Shown: in pieces, positions 31,898-39,800 of the stretch | How the letters are laid out: the number at the start of each line of letters is the position of its first letter | Numbering within the stretch: position 1 is the stretch's first letter | Source: Cupriavidus campinensis | GTDB taxonomy: Bacteria > Pseudomonadota > Gammaproteobacteria > Burkholderiales > Burkholderiaceae | Length of the DNA: 64,000 bases | Reading direction: 5' to 3' | Assembly: GCF_905397395.1 (NCBI RefSeq) | Contig: NZ_CAJPVH010000006.1 | Location: forward strand, 119,976-183,975 | The notes under the pieces: generated by a model | Database searches by the model: none | The model's input: only the letters and a program-made list of their open reading frames with translations | Told to the model about the DNA's origin: nothing | Position numbers and translations under genes: made by a program

Positions 31898-33025
31898 ATG
31901 ACCGCACATGGCATCTCGATTGTTGGCTGGCAGGCGATATCGGCCCTGGGGGTGGGGGCGGATGCGTTGCGCACGGCCGACCCAACGGCACCCCCGGTGA
32001 CTGAACTGCCGCAATCGACCGACCCGTATCCGCAGGACGTCGCCTATCGCCCGGCGCACTTCGACGTCTCCGCACTGATTGGCGCCAAGGGAACCCGTTC
32101 CATCGACCGCACCACGGCGCTCGCGCTTTGCACGGCGCGCCTGCTGCATGGCGACCAGCCGCCTTATGAAGGGGAGCAAGCCGAACGGACCGGATTCGTG
32201 CTGGGCACCAGTACCGGCAGTATCCGCAGCACCAGCGATTTCACGCGCGACTCGCTGGTCCAGGAGCGGCCATTCCTGGTCAATCCCGCCCACTTCCCGA
32301 ACACCGTGATGAACTGCGCGGCGGGACAGTGCGCCATTCGCTTCAAGGCGCGCGCGGTGAACGCAACCATCTCGGGAGGGCGGCTGTCCGGACTGCTCGC
32401 GCTGCAGTACGCCTCGCAGATGCTGCGCCGGGGCTATGCGGACCGGCTTCTGACAGGTGCCGTCGAGGAGCTTTGCGTGCAGACGGCCTGGGCACATCGC
32501 GGCCTGATCCAGCTGGGCAAGCGGCAAGCCGTGCCCCTGGGCGAAGGCTGCGCGATGTTCTCGCTCGAGCGCACCACGCCGCAGCATGAAGGGGTGGCCA
32601 TCCTGGCCTTGCGTTACGGGCGCTACAGCGAACCCGTCGACGGCCCGGCCGGTGATCTGGCGCTGGACCACGCGGTGGAGGGCGCACTGGCCTGCATCGG
32701 CGAAGCCCTGACGCAAGCCGGCCTCGATGCGTCCGAGGTGGTCGCTTGTTGCCTGTGCGGCGCGGCCGAGCCTCGCATTGCCGACATCGAACGGCGCGCC
32801 ATCGCGCGGCTGCCCGGCGCCAGCATGACCGTCCACCAGGCGGCGCTCGTCGATCGGTTCGGCGACACCTACAGCGCCACCTTCGCGCTCGCGCTCTGCC
32901 ATCTGCTTGCCTGTCTCGAACAGGCCCCCGCCGGTGCGGCGGGCATGGTCCTGGCCACCACCGACGACGGGCACGCGGGCTGCCTCATCGTGCGCCGCGC
33001 GCCTGCGGCTAAGGAACTTCCATGA
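31898..33025 (+). CDS. Ketosynthase-like chain-length-factor-type partner (KS pair 2)
   Basis: A 375-residue KS-fold protein without the catalytic set. The elbow region reads ATISGGRLSGLLALQY, with no Cys at the nucleophile position. The usual HGTGT region is replaced by CLCGAAEPRIADIE, and no GHT motif is found. This fits a chain-length-factor (KS-beta) role beside the preceding active KS. The ATG at 31898 has GAGGAG shortly upstream. The stop overlaps the next start by four bases. Confidence 0.78.
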   Translation: MTAHGISIVGWQAISALGVGADALRTADPTAPPVTELPQSTDPYPQDVAYRPAHFDVSALIGAKGTRSIDRTTALALCTARLLHGDQPPYEGEQAERTGFVLGTSTGSIRSTSDFTRDSLVQERPFLVNPAHFPNTVMNCAAGQCAIRFKARAVNATISGGRLSGLLALQYASQMLRRGYADRLLTGAVEELCVQTAWAHRGLIQLGKRQAVPLGEGCAMFSLERTTPQHEGVAILALRYGRYSEPVDGPAGDLALDHAVEGALACIGEALTQAGLDASEVVACCLCGAAEPRIADIERRAIARLPGASMTVHQAALVDRFGDTYSATFALALCHLLACLEQAPAGAAGMVLATTDDGHAGCLIVRRAPAAKELP

Positions 33026-34161
33026 CATATGCGATCACCGGCTCGGCCATGAAGACCAGCCTCGGCGAAGACAAATGCACGTGTTTCGAGAGCCTGTGCT
33101 CAGGGCACTCCGGCCGCAAGCGCCTGCAAGCATTTACCGCCGACCATTTCAACGTGCGCAACGCCTATGAGATTGACGACCGCCCCGGCGGCATCGACCG
33201 GGCGCTGCGCGCCACCGAACTGCTCTGCGATGCGGTACAGGCCGCCGTGCAGGAGGCCGCACTGCCGCCGGACGCGCGTTGCGTCGTCGTGGTGGGAACC
33301 GGCCTGCGGGAGCTACGCACGCTGGAACTGTTCTGGACGGTCGGCACGCCGATGACGATCGACCAGTTGCATTTCGAGCGCGCACTGAACCGAAGGCTGC
33401 ACACCAGTTTTCCGGTCATCACGCTCGCCAATGCCTGCTCCGCCTCCAGCTTCGCACTCGCGGTTGCCGAGGACTTCCTGCGCGATGGCGCCTTCGACTT
33501 CGCGATCGTCGGTGGCTGCGACACCATCACGAAGAGCATGTTCGGCTTGCTGGATCGCGTGAATCCCTCGCACCCCGACGCAGTCCGGCCATTCGATCGA
33601 GACCGGCGCGGCGTGCTGATGGGCGATGGCGCCGCCGCCGTCGTGCTGGAATCCCGCGCGAGCGCCAACGCGCGCGGCGCGCCGGTGCTGGCAACGTTGC
33701 GGGCCGTCGGCACGAGTTGCGATGCGGCGCACGAGACGGCCCCAGATCCGGCGGGCATCGCCCGTGCCATCGAGGATGCCTACCAACGCGCCGGCCTGGC
33801 GCCGGAGGACATCGACATCATCATGGCCCACGGCACCGGTACGCCGCTCAACGACAAAGCCGAGGCCGAGGCCATGCAACGCGTGATGCGGCAACACGTC
33901 TCGCATCCACGCATCTGTGCGATGAAATCGATGACTGGGCATACCTCGGGGGCGTCGGGGCTGGTTGGCGTGGTCACGGCGATCGAAGCCATCGAGTGCG
34001 GCATGCTGCCGCCCACCGTCGGGCTCGAGCACCTGATGCCGGAGGCGCGCGCGATGAATATCGTCAACGAGGCCACCCCGGTCAATGCGCGGCTGGCCCA
34101 GGTGAATGCGTTCGGCTTCGGCGGCGTCAATGCCGTGGCCATCCTGGAGTGCGAATCATGA
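33022..34161 (+). CDS. Beta-ketoacyl-ACP synthase, catalytically complete (KS pair 3)
   Basis: A 379-residue KS with Cys139 (LANACSASSFAL), His270 (MAHGTGTPLND) and His307 (MTGHTSGASG), and the end NAFGFGGVNAVAIL. It is coupled to both neighbours by ATGA overlaps. Three complete KS genes in one small cluster suggest distinct substrate or chain-length steps. What each does cannot be told from sequence. Confidence 0.9.
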   Translation: MTYAITGSAMKTSLGEDKCTCFESLCSGHSGRKRLQAFTADHFNVRNAYEIDDRPGGIDRALRATELLCDAVQAAVQEAALPPDARCVVVVGTGLRELRTLELFWTVGTPMTIDQLHFERALNRRLHTSFPVITLANACSASSFALAVAEDFLRDGAFDFAIVGGCDTITKSMFGLLDRVNPSHPDAVRPFDRDRRGVLMGDGAAAVVLESRASANARGAPVLATLRAVGTSCDAAHETAPDPAGIARAIEDAYQRAGLAPEDIDIIMAHGTGTPLNDKAEAEAMQRVMRQHVSHPRICAMKSMTGHTSGASGLVGVVTAIEAIECGMLPPTVGLEHLMPEARAMNIVNEATPVNARLAQVNAFGFGGVNAVAILECES

Positions 34162-35177
34162 ATCCCCGCACGCAGGCCATCCTCATCTCGGGTCATGGCT
34201 GGGAGATCCCGGCCTTCTCCACCCACGACAGCCTCGCGGAGGGGTTGCTGGCCGGTCCCACCGCGCCGCATTTCACGCCCGAGCGACTGCTGGGCAAGAA
34301 GGGGCTTCGCTACAAGGAGCGCTCCACGTTGCTGGCCCTCTGCGCAGCATCCAAGGCGCTGGCCGACGCCGGCTTCGTGAAGGCGGACACCGTGTCCTTG
34401 CACGATGACGGGTTCGGTGTGGTGGTCGCTACCAACACGTGCAATCTGGATACGGTCTGCCAGGCAGCGGAGACCATCCATCGCCAGCACGTCAATGCCA
34501 CCAGCGCAATGGATCTACCCAACGCCTCCAGCAATGTCGTCTCGGCCGCTATCGCCATTCGCTTCGGACTGCGTGCGCTCAACCTCACCGTCTGTACCGG
34601 GGCTTCGTCGTCGCTCGATGCCATCGTGCTGGCCGCCAATGCCATCCGCAACGGCCGCGCCCGGCGCATGCTGGTTGTCGCGGTGGAAGTGGATGGCCCG
34701 GCGGCGCGCAGCCTGCTGGCCGGCCGCCGGCTTGCCGAAGGCGGCGGGCTGCCCGCCTTGCTGGAAGGCGCAGGTGCCTTGGTGCTCGAGCGGACCGATG
34801 ATGCCAACGCCCGTGGCGCACGCCACCATGGTGCCCTGGCCGGCTACGCCTATTGCCATGCCGATGCGGCACGTTCGCCCGCCCTAGACGCCCTGCTGAC
34901 CGATCATGCGAGCAAGCCTTGTTACGTCGCCGGCGACAGCTTTGCCGCCCACGCGGTCACCGCACTCCATCAGCGCGAGGGCGCGCAGCGCGATCTCGGC
35001 ATACTGTCCGGCCCGGCCTATGGGGCCAGCACGCTGTATGCGCTGATCCATCATTGCGAACAGGCACGCGCCGCGGAGCCGGAGTCGGCTTGCGGGGCGG
35101 TCGTCCTCGGCGGTGGCAGCTGGGGAGACCGCCGCGCCGGAGCCATCGTCGTTGAAGCGGGCGGCGTCGGGCAATGA
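34158..35177 (+). CDS. Ketosynthase-like partner lacking catalytic residues (KS pair 3)
   Basis: A 339-residue KS-like protein. The elbow region CTGASSSLDAIVLAANAIRNG has Ala at the position expected for the nucleophile by alignment with the neighbouring KS. The HGTGT and GHT motifs are missing, and the C-terminal part is short (CGAVVLGGGSWGDRRAGAIVV). It therefore probably pairs with the preceding active KS. A Cys lies three residues before the predicted nucleophile position, so a structural check is warranted before calling it inactive. It overlaps both neighbours by four bases. Confidence 0.72.
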   Translation: MNPRTQAILISGHGWEIPAFSTHDSLAEGLLAGPTAPHFTPERLLGKKGLRYKERSTLLALCAASKALADAGFVKADTVSLHDDGFGVVVATNTCNLDTVCQAAETIHRQHVNATSAMDLPNASSNVVSAAIAIRFGLRALNLTVCTGASSSLDAIVLAANAIRNGRARRMLVVAVEVDGPAARSLLAGRRLAEGGGLPALLEGAGALVLERTDDANARGARHHGALAGYAYCHADAARSPALDALLTDHASKPCYVAGDSFAAHAVTALHQREGAQRDLGILSGPAYGASTLYALIHHCEQARAAEPESACGAVVLGGGSWGDRRAGAIVVEAGGVGQ

Positions 35178-36034
35178 CGACGCTGCTGGCATCACTGGGC
35201 GGCTACACGCTTCAGGCGCGGGTGTGCGGGCCCGTCGGCGCCCCGCTGGCCGTGCTGGTCCACGGGATGATGGAAGCAGGCAGCGTCTGGGAACCGCTGC
35301 TGCCGCGCCTGGCCGCCACGCATCGGTGCGTCGTGCTGGACCTGCCCTGGAACGGGTTGCAGTCTGGCCTCTGGGGCCGGGTGCTGCCACCCGAGCGGTG
35401 GCTATCCGCTGCGCTTGAGCGCTTTCAACTGTGCCCGGACGTCTGGATTGCCCACTCTTTCGGCGCCAACACCGTGCTGACGCTGCTTGCCCAGCACCCG
35501 GCCACACCCGGGGCCACCGCACCCGCCGCGCTGGTCTCGCCGTTCTACAAGGCGTTACACCGGGAGGTGACCTGGTCCCTGTTCCAGCAGCACGTCAACG
35601 CATTCCCGGATTTTGTCCAACAGAGCATCCGCGCCCGCACCGCGCGCCCGCTGGCGCCGGACGTCCTGCAGCGCATGACACGCACTGCCTGCGAGCACTT
35701 CGGTTGCTACGTCTGGACCGAATTCTGGCGCCTGTACGCCGGGATGCCCTTCCTTCCCCTGCACGAGGTGCGCCAGCCACTTCTCGTGTTGGCCGGCGGC
35801 GATGACCAGTTTGCGCGATTGCCCGACGTCCGCGCGATGGTCGACACCCTGCCGGCAGGCCGGCTCCGTGTCTTTCGCGATGCCGGCCATTTTCTGCTGA
35901 ACGATCTCCGGCACGACGCTGTCGGCGCCATCGCGCAGTTCCTGCAGGTGCGCGGCGATCCAATGCCGGCCACGCCTCGCCAGGCTTGTGCTGGCGCCAC
36001 CCCTTCCTTCCACTCCACGGAATCCACGCCATGA
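35174..36034 (+). CDS. Alpha/beta hydrolase (possible acyl-thioesterase)
   Basis: A 286-residue alpha/beta-hydrolase-fold protein. The oxyanion segment VLVHGMMEAG, nucleophile Ser95 in AHSFGAN, acid Asp210 or 211 in GGDDQF and His239 in DAGHFLL form a plausible triad. The nucleophile elbow is HSFG rather than the strict GxSxG. In this setting it could release or edit the chain on ACP. Hydrolase of unknown substrate is the safe reading. It is coupled by four-base overlaps on both sides. Confidence 0.78.
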   Translation: MTTLLASLGGYTLQARVCGPVGAPLAVLVHGMMEAGSVWEPLLPRLAATHRCVVLDLPWNGLQSGLWGRVLPPERWLSAALERFQLCPDVWIAHSFGANTVLTLLAQHPATPGATAPAALVSPFYKALHREVTWSLFQQHVNAFPDFVQQSIRARTARPLAPDVLQRMTRTACEHFGCYVWTEFWRLYAGMPFLPLHEVRQPLLVLAGGDDQFARLPDVRAMVDTLPAGRLRVFRDAGHFLLNDLRHDAVGAIAQFLQVRGDPMPATPRQACAGATPSFHSTESTP

Positions 36035-37026
36035 CCTTGCATCACTCCGACACGACTGGCTTCGACCGCACCCACACCAGGGTCCGGCCCCGCTTCGAAG
36101 GCTGCAACATCTGCACCTGGATCGGCTTCAAGCACGTCATGTATTGCATCGAGGAAGCCGTTGTCGATCATTTCCGCGCGCACGGCTTCGGACCGCGCGA
36201 ACTCTATGAGCAGAAAGGTCTCTGTCTCGAGATCGTCGATTCGAGCGTACGGATCCTCCATGCGCTTCACATTGACGATACGGTAGATATCGAGGTCGTG
36301 CCGTCGCCGAAGGCACCGGACGGGGTGCTGCGCGTCGCCGTGACACTGACGGTGCCGCGCGACGGCAAACCATTGAAGGCCGTCACCGGTTACGTGGACG
36401 TGCTGTTCCGCCTGGACGACAGCGTCGTAACCCCACAGCCAGCCAGCGGGGAGCCGCGCCTCGCGCCATACACCTGTACCCGGATCCGGCGAGGGCCGCA
36501 GCGCTCCATTCCCGATGCCGGCCTGGACACGGCGCGCCAGGCCGGTAACCCGCCGCTGGACGTGCGTCGCGCGCTGGCTGCCGATGAAGGCAACCGCTTC
36601 GTCTGGCAATGGCGGGTGCCCTATTTCTACTGCCACTTCAACGATCGCCTCCAGCATTCGGGCTACCTGAGACTGATGGAGGAGGTGCTGGATCTCTTTG
36701 TCGCCGAGCGTGGAATCTCCATCCGCACATTGCTGGAGAACAAGAAGTGGATTCCCGTCGTACCGCAGGCGAGCCTCCAGATCCTCGACGAAGCGATGAT
36801 GGAGGAGACCATCCACACCGTCTTCACCGTCGAGGATATTTTCAAGGACACCACCTATCGGTCGCGCATGGACTGCTATGTCGAACGGCATGGCGGACTG
36901 GTTCATACGGCGACTGGCCTGATCACCCACGGCTACGCGGTGGTCGAGAACCGCCGTGACTGGTCGCTCGTGACCTTCGACGCCGAGGTCTCGGCCGCCC
37001 TGCGCGGCAGGCAGCGCGCGGACTGA
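36031..37026 (+). CDS. Double-hotdog acyl thioesterase-like protein
   Basis: A 331-residue protein with two hotdog units of the 4-hydroxybenzoyl-CoA thioesterase type. Unit 1 covers about residues 18-130 (WIGFKHVMYCIEEAVVDHF). Unit 2 covers about 190-320 and contains YFYCHFNDRLQHSGYLRLMEEVLDLF, which resembles the D/N-x2-H/Q-x-G-x2-Y active-site helix of acyl-CoA thioesterases. It might hydrolyse or transfer the finished acyl chain. It overlaps the hydrolase gene by four bases and precedes the DsbA-fold gene by ten. Confidence 0.7.
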   Translation: MTLHHSDTTGFDRTHTRVRPRFEGCNICTWIGFKHVMYCIEEAVVDHFRAHGFGPRELYEQKGLCLEIVDSSVRILHALHIDDTVDIEVVPSPKAPDGVLRVAVTLTVPRDGKPLKAVTGYVDVLFRLDDSVVTPQPASGEPRLAPYTCTRIRRGPQRSIPDAGLDTARQAGNPPLDVRRALAADEGNRFVWQWRVPYFYCHFNDRLQHSGYLRLMEEVLDLFVAERGISIRTLLENKKWIPVVPQASLQILDEAMMEETIHTVFTVEDIFKDTTYRSRMDCYVERHGGLVHTATGLITHGYAVVENRRDWSLVTFDAEVSAALRGRQRAD

Positions 37027-37036
37027 AGGAGGCGGC

Positions 37037-37732
37037 ATGCAGGCAGCACATCCCGTCTTCTATTTCTCGCTGCGCAGCCCCTACTCGTGGCTGGCCTTGC
37101 ACGATCTCAGGCAGACACGGCCCGATCTTCTCGCCGCCGTCCAACTGGTGCCTTTCTGGGAGCCGGACGCGGACTACCAGGCGCAACTGAGCATGGTCGG
37201 CAGCACGTTCCTGTATCACCCGATGTCGCGCGAGAAGCATCTCTACATCCTCGCCGATGTGCGGCGCCTTGCGGCGCGGCGCGGGCTCCGGCCAGTGTGG
37301 CCACTGGATCGCGCGCCGCGCTGGGAGGTGCCGCACCTCGCATGGATCGTCGCCGACATGCATGGGCAGGGGCTGACCTTCCTCGAGCGGGTCACGCTGG
37401 CGCGCTGGCAGGAAGGCGCGGACATCTGCGATCCCGACGTCATCGCACGACTGGGCAGTGCGCTGGGGCTGGACCCCAACGCGCTCTCGTCGGCCCACAC
37501 GGATGCAGCCGTCCGGGAGGTCGGACTGACCCGGCTGCAGGACTGCATCCACACGGGCGTGTTCGGCGTGCCGTTCTTCACCGTCGGCAGGGAGAAGTTC
37601 TGGGGCGTCGATCGCCTCCGGGACTTCATGGCCGCCGCCACGGGCATGCCTGCCATCGATCTGTCCGACCCGTTGAGCAGCGATGACAGCCCGCCGCCGG
37701 CAATCCTCGACCATGCCGGCGGCTGCGGCTAG
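37037..37732 (+). CDS. DsbA-fold protein of the 2-hydroxychromene-2-carboxylate isomerase type
   Basis: A 231-residue thioredoxin-fold protein. YFSLRSPYSWLAL at the N-terminus is the family signature, with a Ser-Pro pair (Ser14) in place of the CxxC of true DsbA. The cis-Pro loop is FGVPFFTVG, and an all-helical insertion lies between. Relatives (NahD, GST-kappa) use glutathione to isomerise double bonds or ring-opened chromenes. A glutathione-dependent cis/trans isomerisation of a polyene is one possible role (inference). A strong ribosome binding site AAGGAGG precedes the ATG. The DsrE-like trio follows directly. Confidence 0.8.
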   Translation: MQAAHPVFYFSLRSPYSWLALHDLRQTRPDLLAAVQLVPFWEPDADYQAQLSMVGSTFLYHPMSREKHLYILADVRRLAARRGLRPVWPLDRAPRWEVPHLAWIVADMHGQGLTFLERVTLARWQEGADICDPDVIARLGSALGLDPNALSSAHTDAAVREVGLTRLQDCIHTGVFGVPFFTVGREKFWGVDRLRDFMAAATGMPAIDLSDPLSSDDSPPPAILDHAGGCG

Positions 37733-37743
37733 GAGCATTCGTC

Positions 37744-38091
37744 ATGGAAGCAACCCCTACCGTTACCGTCCTGCTCATCGAGACGCACTCCCCCGCAAAC
37801 CCCGGCGGCACCGAGTGCATCCGCCTGGCCGAGGCGCTGCTGAAAGCCGGCGATTCGGTGCAGTTGCACCTGATGCAGGACGGCGCGACCTGGCTGCAGC
37901 AGGACCCGGACACGATCCGCACACTCGGACGCCGGCATGGCGGGCAATTGCGCATCACCGTGGACGATGTCTCGCTGGCCCTGCGCGGCGTGGCGGCGAC
38001 GGTCAGCCATGGCGTTGCCACCGTCATCGATGCAGACACCCTCGTGCGCGCTATCTGCGAGCCGTCGACCAAGACCATCTGGCACTCCTGA
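37744..38091 (+). CDS. DsrE-superfamily protein 1
   Basis: A 115-residue protein with a DsrE/TusD-like alpha/beta layout: an N-terminal strand VTVLLIETHSP, a helix CIRLAEALLKAGDSV, then QLHLMQDGATWL. The Cys-containing motif usual at the sulfur-carrying site is replaced by VDDVSLALRG, so it may not itself bind persulfide. It is the first of three consecutive DsrE-like genes. ATG at 37744 has TAGGAG upstream, and it ends one base before the next ATG. Confidence 0.62.
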   Translation: MEATPTVTVLLIETHSPANPGGTECIRLAEALLKAGDSVQLHLMQDGATWLQQDPDTIRTLGRRHGGQLRITVDDVSLALRGVAATVSHGVATVIDADTLVRAICEPSTKTIWHS

Positions 38092-38092
38092 C

Positions 38093-38512
38093 ATGACCGC
38101 ATCTCTCCCCCCGGACGCCGCGCCGGGCTCCGTCTTCTTCGGCATGATGGGCACACCGTTCCGGTCCGAGACCGTGACCTCCCTGTTCCGGATGGTGGAT
38201 GCGGCCTTGCGGCAGGGCCGTCACGTCACTGTGTGGAACTGCGGCCACGCAACCGGGCTGTCGCAGATCTCGCTGTGCCGCCCACCGGACCTCTTCGCGC
38301 CGGACGCACCGGCGGGCACGACAACCGCCACATTGGTCCAGACGCTGAAGCGTCGCTACGGCGACCAGCTCGAGTGGCTGGTATGCCGCTATTGCATGGA
38401 AGAGCGCGGCAACACCCAGCAGATCCCCGAGGCGATGGTGAAGATTCCCTTCAGCTTCCAGCACTACCTCAGCGCTGCAGACAGCGCGATGGTCCTCGGA
38501 GTCAAGTCATGA
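38093..38512 (+). CDS. DsrE-superfamily protein 2, with CxxC sulfur-carrier-like motif
   Basis: A 139-residue protein with VFFGMMGTPFRSETVTSLFRM at the start, VTVWNCGHATG in the second strand, and LEWLVCRYCMEERGN. The last resembles the CxxC-x3-RG active-site segment of DsrE/TusD-type sulfurtransferases, which carry persulfide on a Cys. Members usually work as multi-subunit complexes, and its position between two other DsrE-like genes fits that. The substrate is unknown. It overlaps the following gene by four bases. Confidence 0.68.
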   Translation: MTASLPPDAAPGSVFFGMMGTPFRSETVTSLFRMVDAALRQGRHVTVWNCGHATGLSQISLCRPPDLFAPDAPAGTTTATLVQTLKRRYGDQLEWLVCRYCMEERGNTQQIPEAMVKIPFSFQHYLSAADSAMVLGVKS

Positions 38513-38925
38513 CGGCAACCGCCGGCCGGGGCAGGCGCCGCTCCCGCAGTTCACTCGCCATTGTCGAGCAAGCCTATCGCGGCAGTCTGGAGGAGCAGTA
38601 CGGGCACATCGTCTGGCTGAGCCGGGTCATGCGGCAGATGGGGGCCGACCATGCCCTCCTGCTCAAGGCCGATACCGTGTTGTTCGCGCGACGCGACCAG
38701 CCGGCGCCGTTGCTGACGTTGGGCGGCCTGACGATAGACGGACTTTCCCACCACGAGTCCGGCGTCGCCGCGTTGGTCGCCGCCAACGTCCCGGTGTACG
38801 CATGGCGACCCGACCTGCACCGCCTGCGTCTTTCTCCTGCGGACCTCATCGATGGCGTCGAGTCCGTCGACGAGGCGGACATGCCGACCCTCATTCATCA
38901 CTTCAACAACGTCTGGTACTGGTGA
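38509..38925 (+). CDS. DsrE-superfamily protein 3 (DsrH/TusB-like)
   Basis: A 138-residue protein. After a basic N-terminus the core reads LLLKADTVLFARR, then VPVYAWRPDLHRLRLSPADLIDGVESVD, and ends HHFNNVWYW. The strand-helix pattern and terminal Trp are reminiscent of TusB/DsrH, the smallest partner of the TusBCD/DsrEFH hexamer. No Cys lies in the expected active loop. Similarity is by pattern only. It overlaps DsrE-like 2 by four bases and precedes the next gene by two. Confidence 0.55.
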   Translation: MTATAGRGRRRSRSSLAIVEQAYRGSLEEQYGHIVWLSRVMRQMGADHALLLKADTVLFARRDQPAPLLTLGGLTIDGLSHHESGVAALVAANVPVYAWRPDLHRLRLSPADLIDGVESVDEADMPTLIHHFNNVWYW

Positions 38926-38927
38926 CG

Positions 38928-39761
38928 ATGCCACCCTCCTCCCCTTCCGCCACACTGGGCGAAGCGCTGCTGGTCAGCGGCACGGACCTTTTCGCGCTGG
39001 GGCACTATCCCGGTGCCCCGATCTATCCCGGCGTCCTGCTGCTGGACCAGTTGCTCGCCCTGGCGGAACGCCTCGCCACGCGCACGGCGGGGCACCCCAT
39101 GCGCGTCCGGACGGTGGCGCGGGTGCAGTACCTCGACGCGCTCCTGCCCGGTGACGTCGTCAACCTCGAGGCAACTGTCCGGACGTCCGGGCCGGACGGA
39201 CTCTCCCTGGCAGCCACGGCGAGTGTTCGCGGCAAGCCTTGTGCGCGGGCCAGCTTCGCCTGTGGCGCGCCGTGTGCCGCCATCGAACATCCTGCCGTGG
39301 CGCCGTCTCAGGCGCCACCGGTCCTGACACACCGCCAGGTCGCGGCACTGCTGCCGCATCGCTACCCCTTCCTGTTGGTCGATGCGGTCCAGAGCTACAC
39401 CGCCGGCGCCCAGATCTGCGCGTGCAAACTCGCTACCCGCCAATCACCGCTGTTCGCCGCACAGGCACCGGCCGTGTACCCGGCGGGGTTGGCTATCGAA
39501 TCCCTCGGGCAAGCCGGCATCGCGCTCTTCTTCCTTGGCCAGGCCGGCGGGGCACCGAGGGAGGTGGTACTCGGCGCCATGACCGGCATCGAACTGATCC
39601 ACGACGTGCCCTTCGACTCCGTGCTGACGCTGGACGCCCGGATAGACCGGCTACTGCCCAATGCGGTGGTGTTCGGTGGTGAGGTCCGTATTGGCCCCAC
39701 GCCGGTGATTCGCGTCGGCAGTCTGGTCGCGATGATCGACCCACGTCACGCGCCGGCATGA
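38928..39761 (+). CDS. Double-hotdog dehydratase-like protein (FabZ-like, second copy)
   Basis: A 277-residue protein with two hotdog units. Unit 1 has FALGHYPGAPIYPGVLLLD, a variant of the FabZ GHFPxxPxxPG motif with His retained, Tyr for Phe and Asp at the usual Glu position. Unit 2 has LPHRYPFLLVDAVQSY and LAIESLGQAG but lacks the HFP motif. Together they parallel the protein at 27390-28304: His from one half and Glu from the other could form a composite site. It starts two bases after the DsrE-like trio. Confidence 0.75.
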   Translation: MPPSSPSATLGEALLVSGTDLFALGHYPGAPIYPGVLLLDQLLALAERLATRTAGHPMRVRTVARVQYLDALLPGDVVNLEATVRTSGPDGLSLAATASVRGKPCARASFACGAPCAAIEHPAVAPSQAPPVLTHRQVAALLPHRYPFLLVDAVQSYTAGAQICACKLATRQSPLFAAQAPAVYPAGLAIESLGQAGIALFFLGQAGGAPREVVLGAMTGIELIHDVPFDSVLTLDARIDRLLPNAVVFGGEVRIGPTPVIRVGSLVAMIDPRHAPA

Positions 39762-39800
39762 CCCCCTTTTCCCGACCGCGTTCACCAGGAGGCCCCAACC

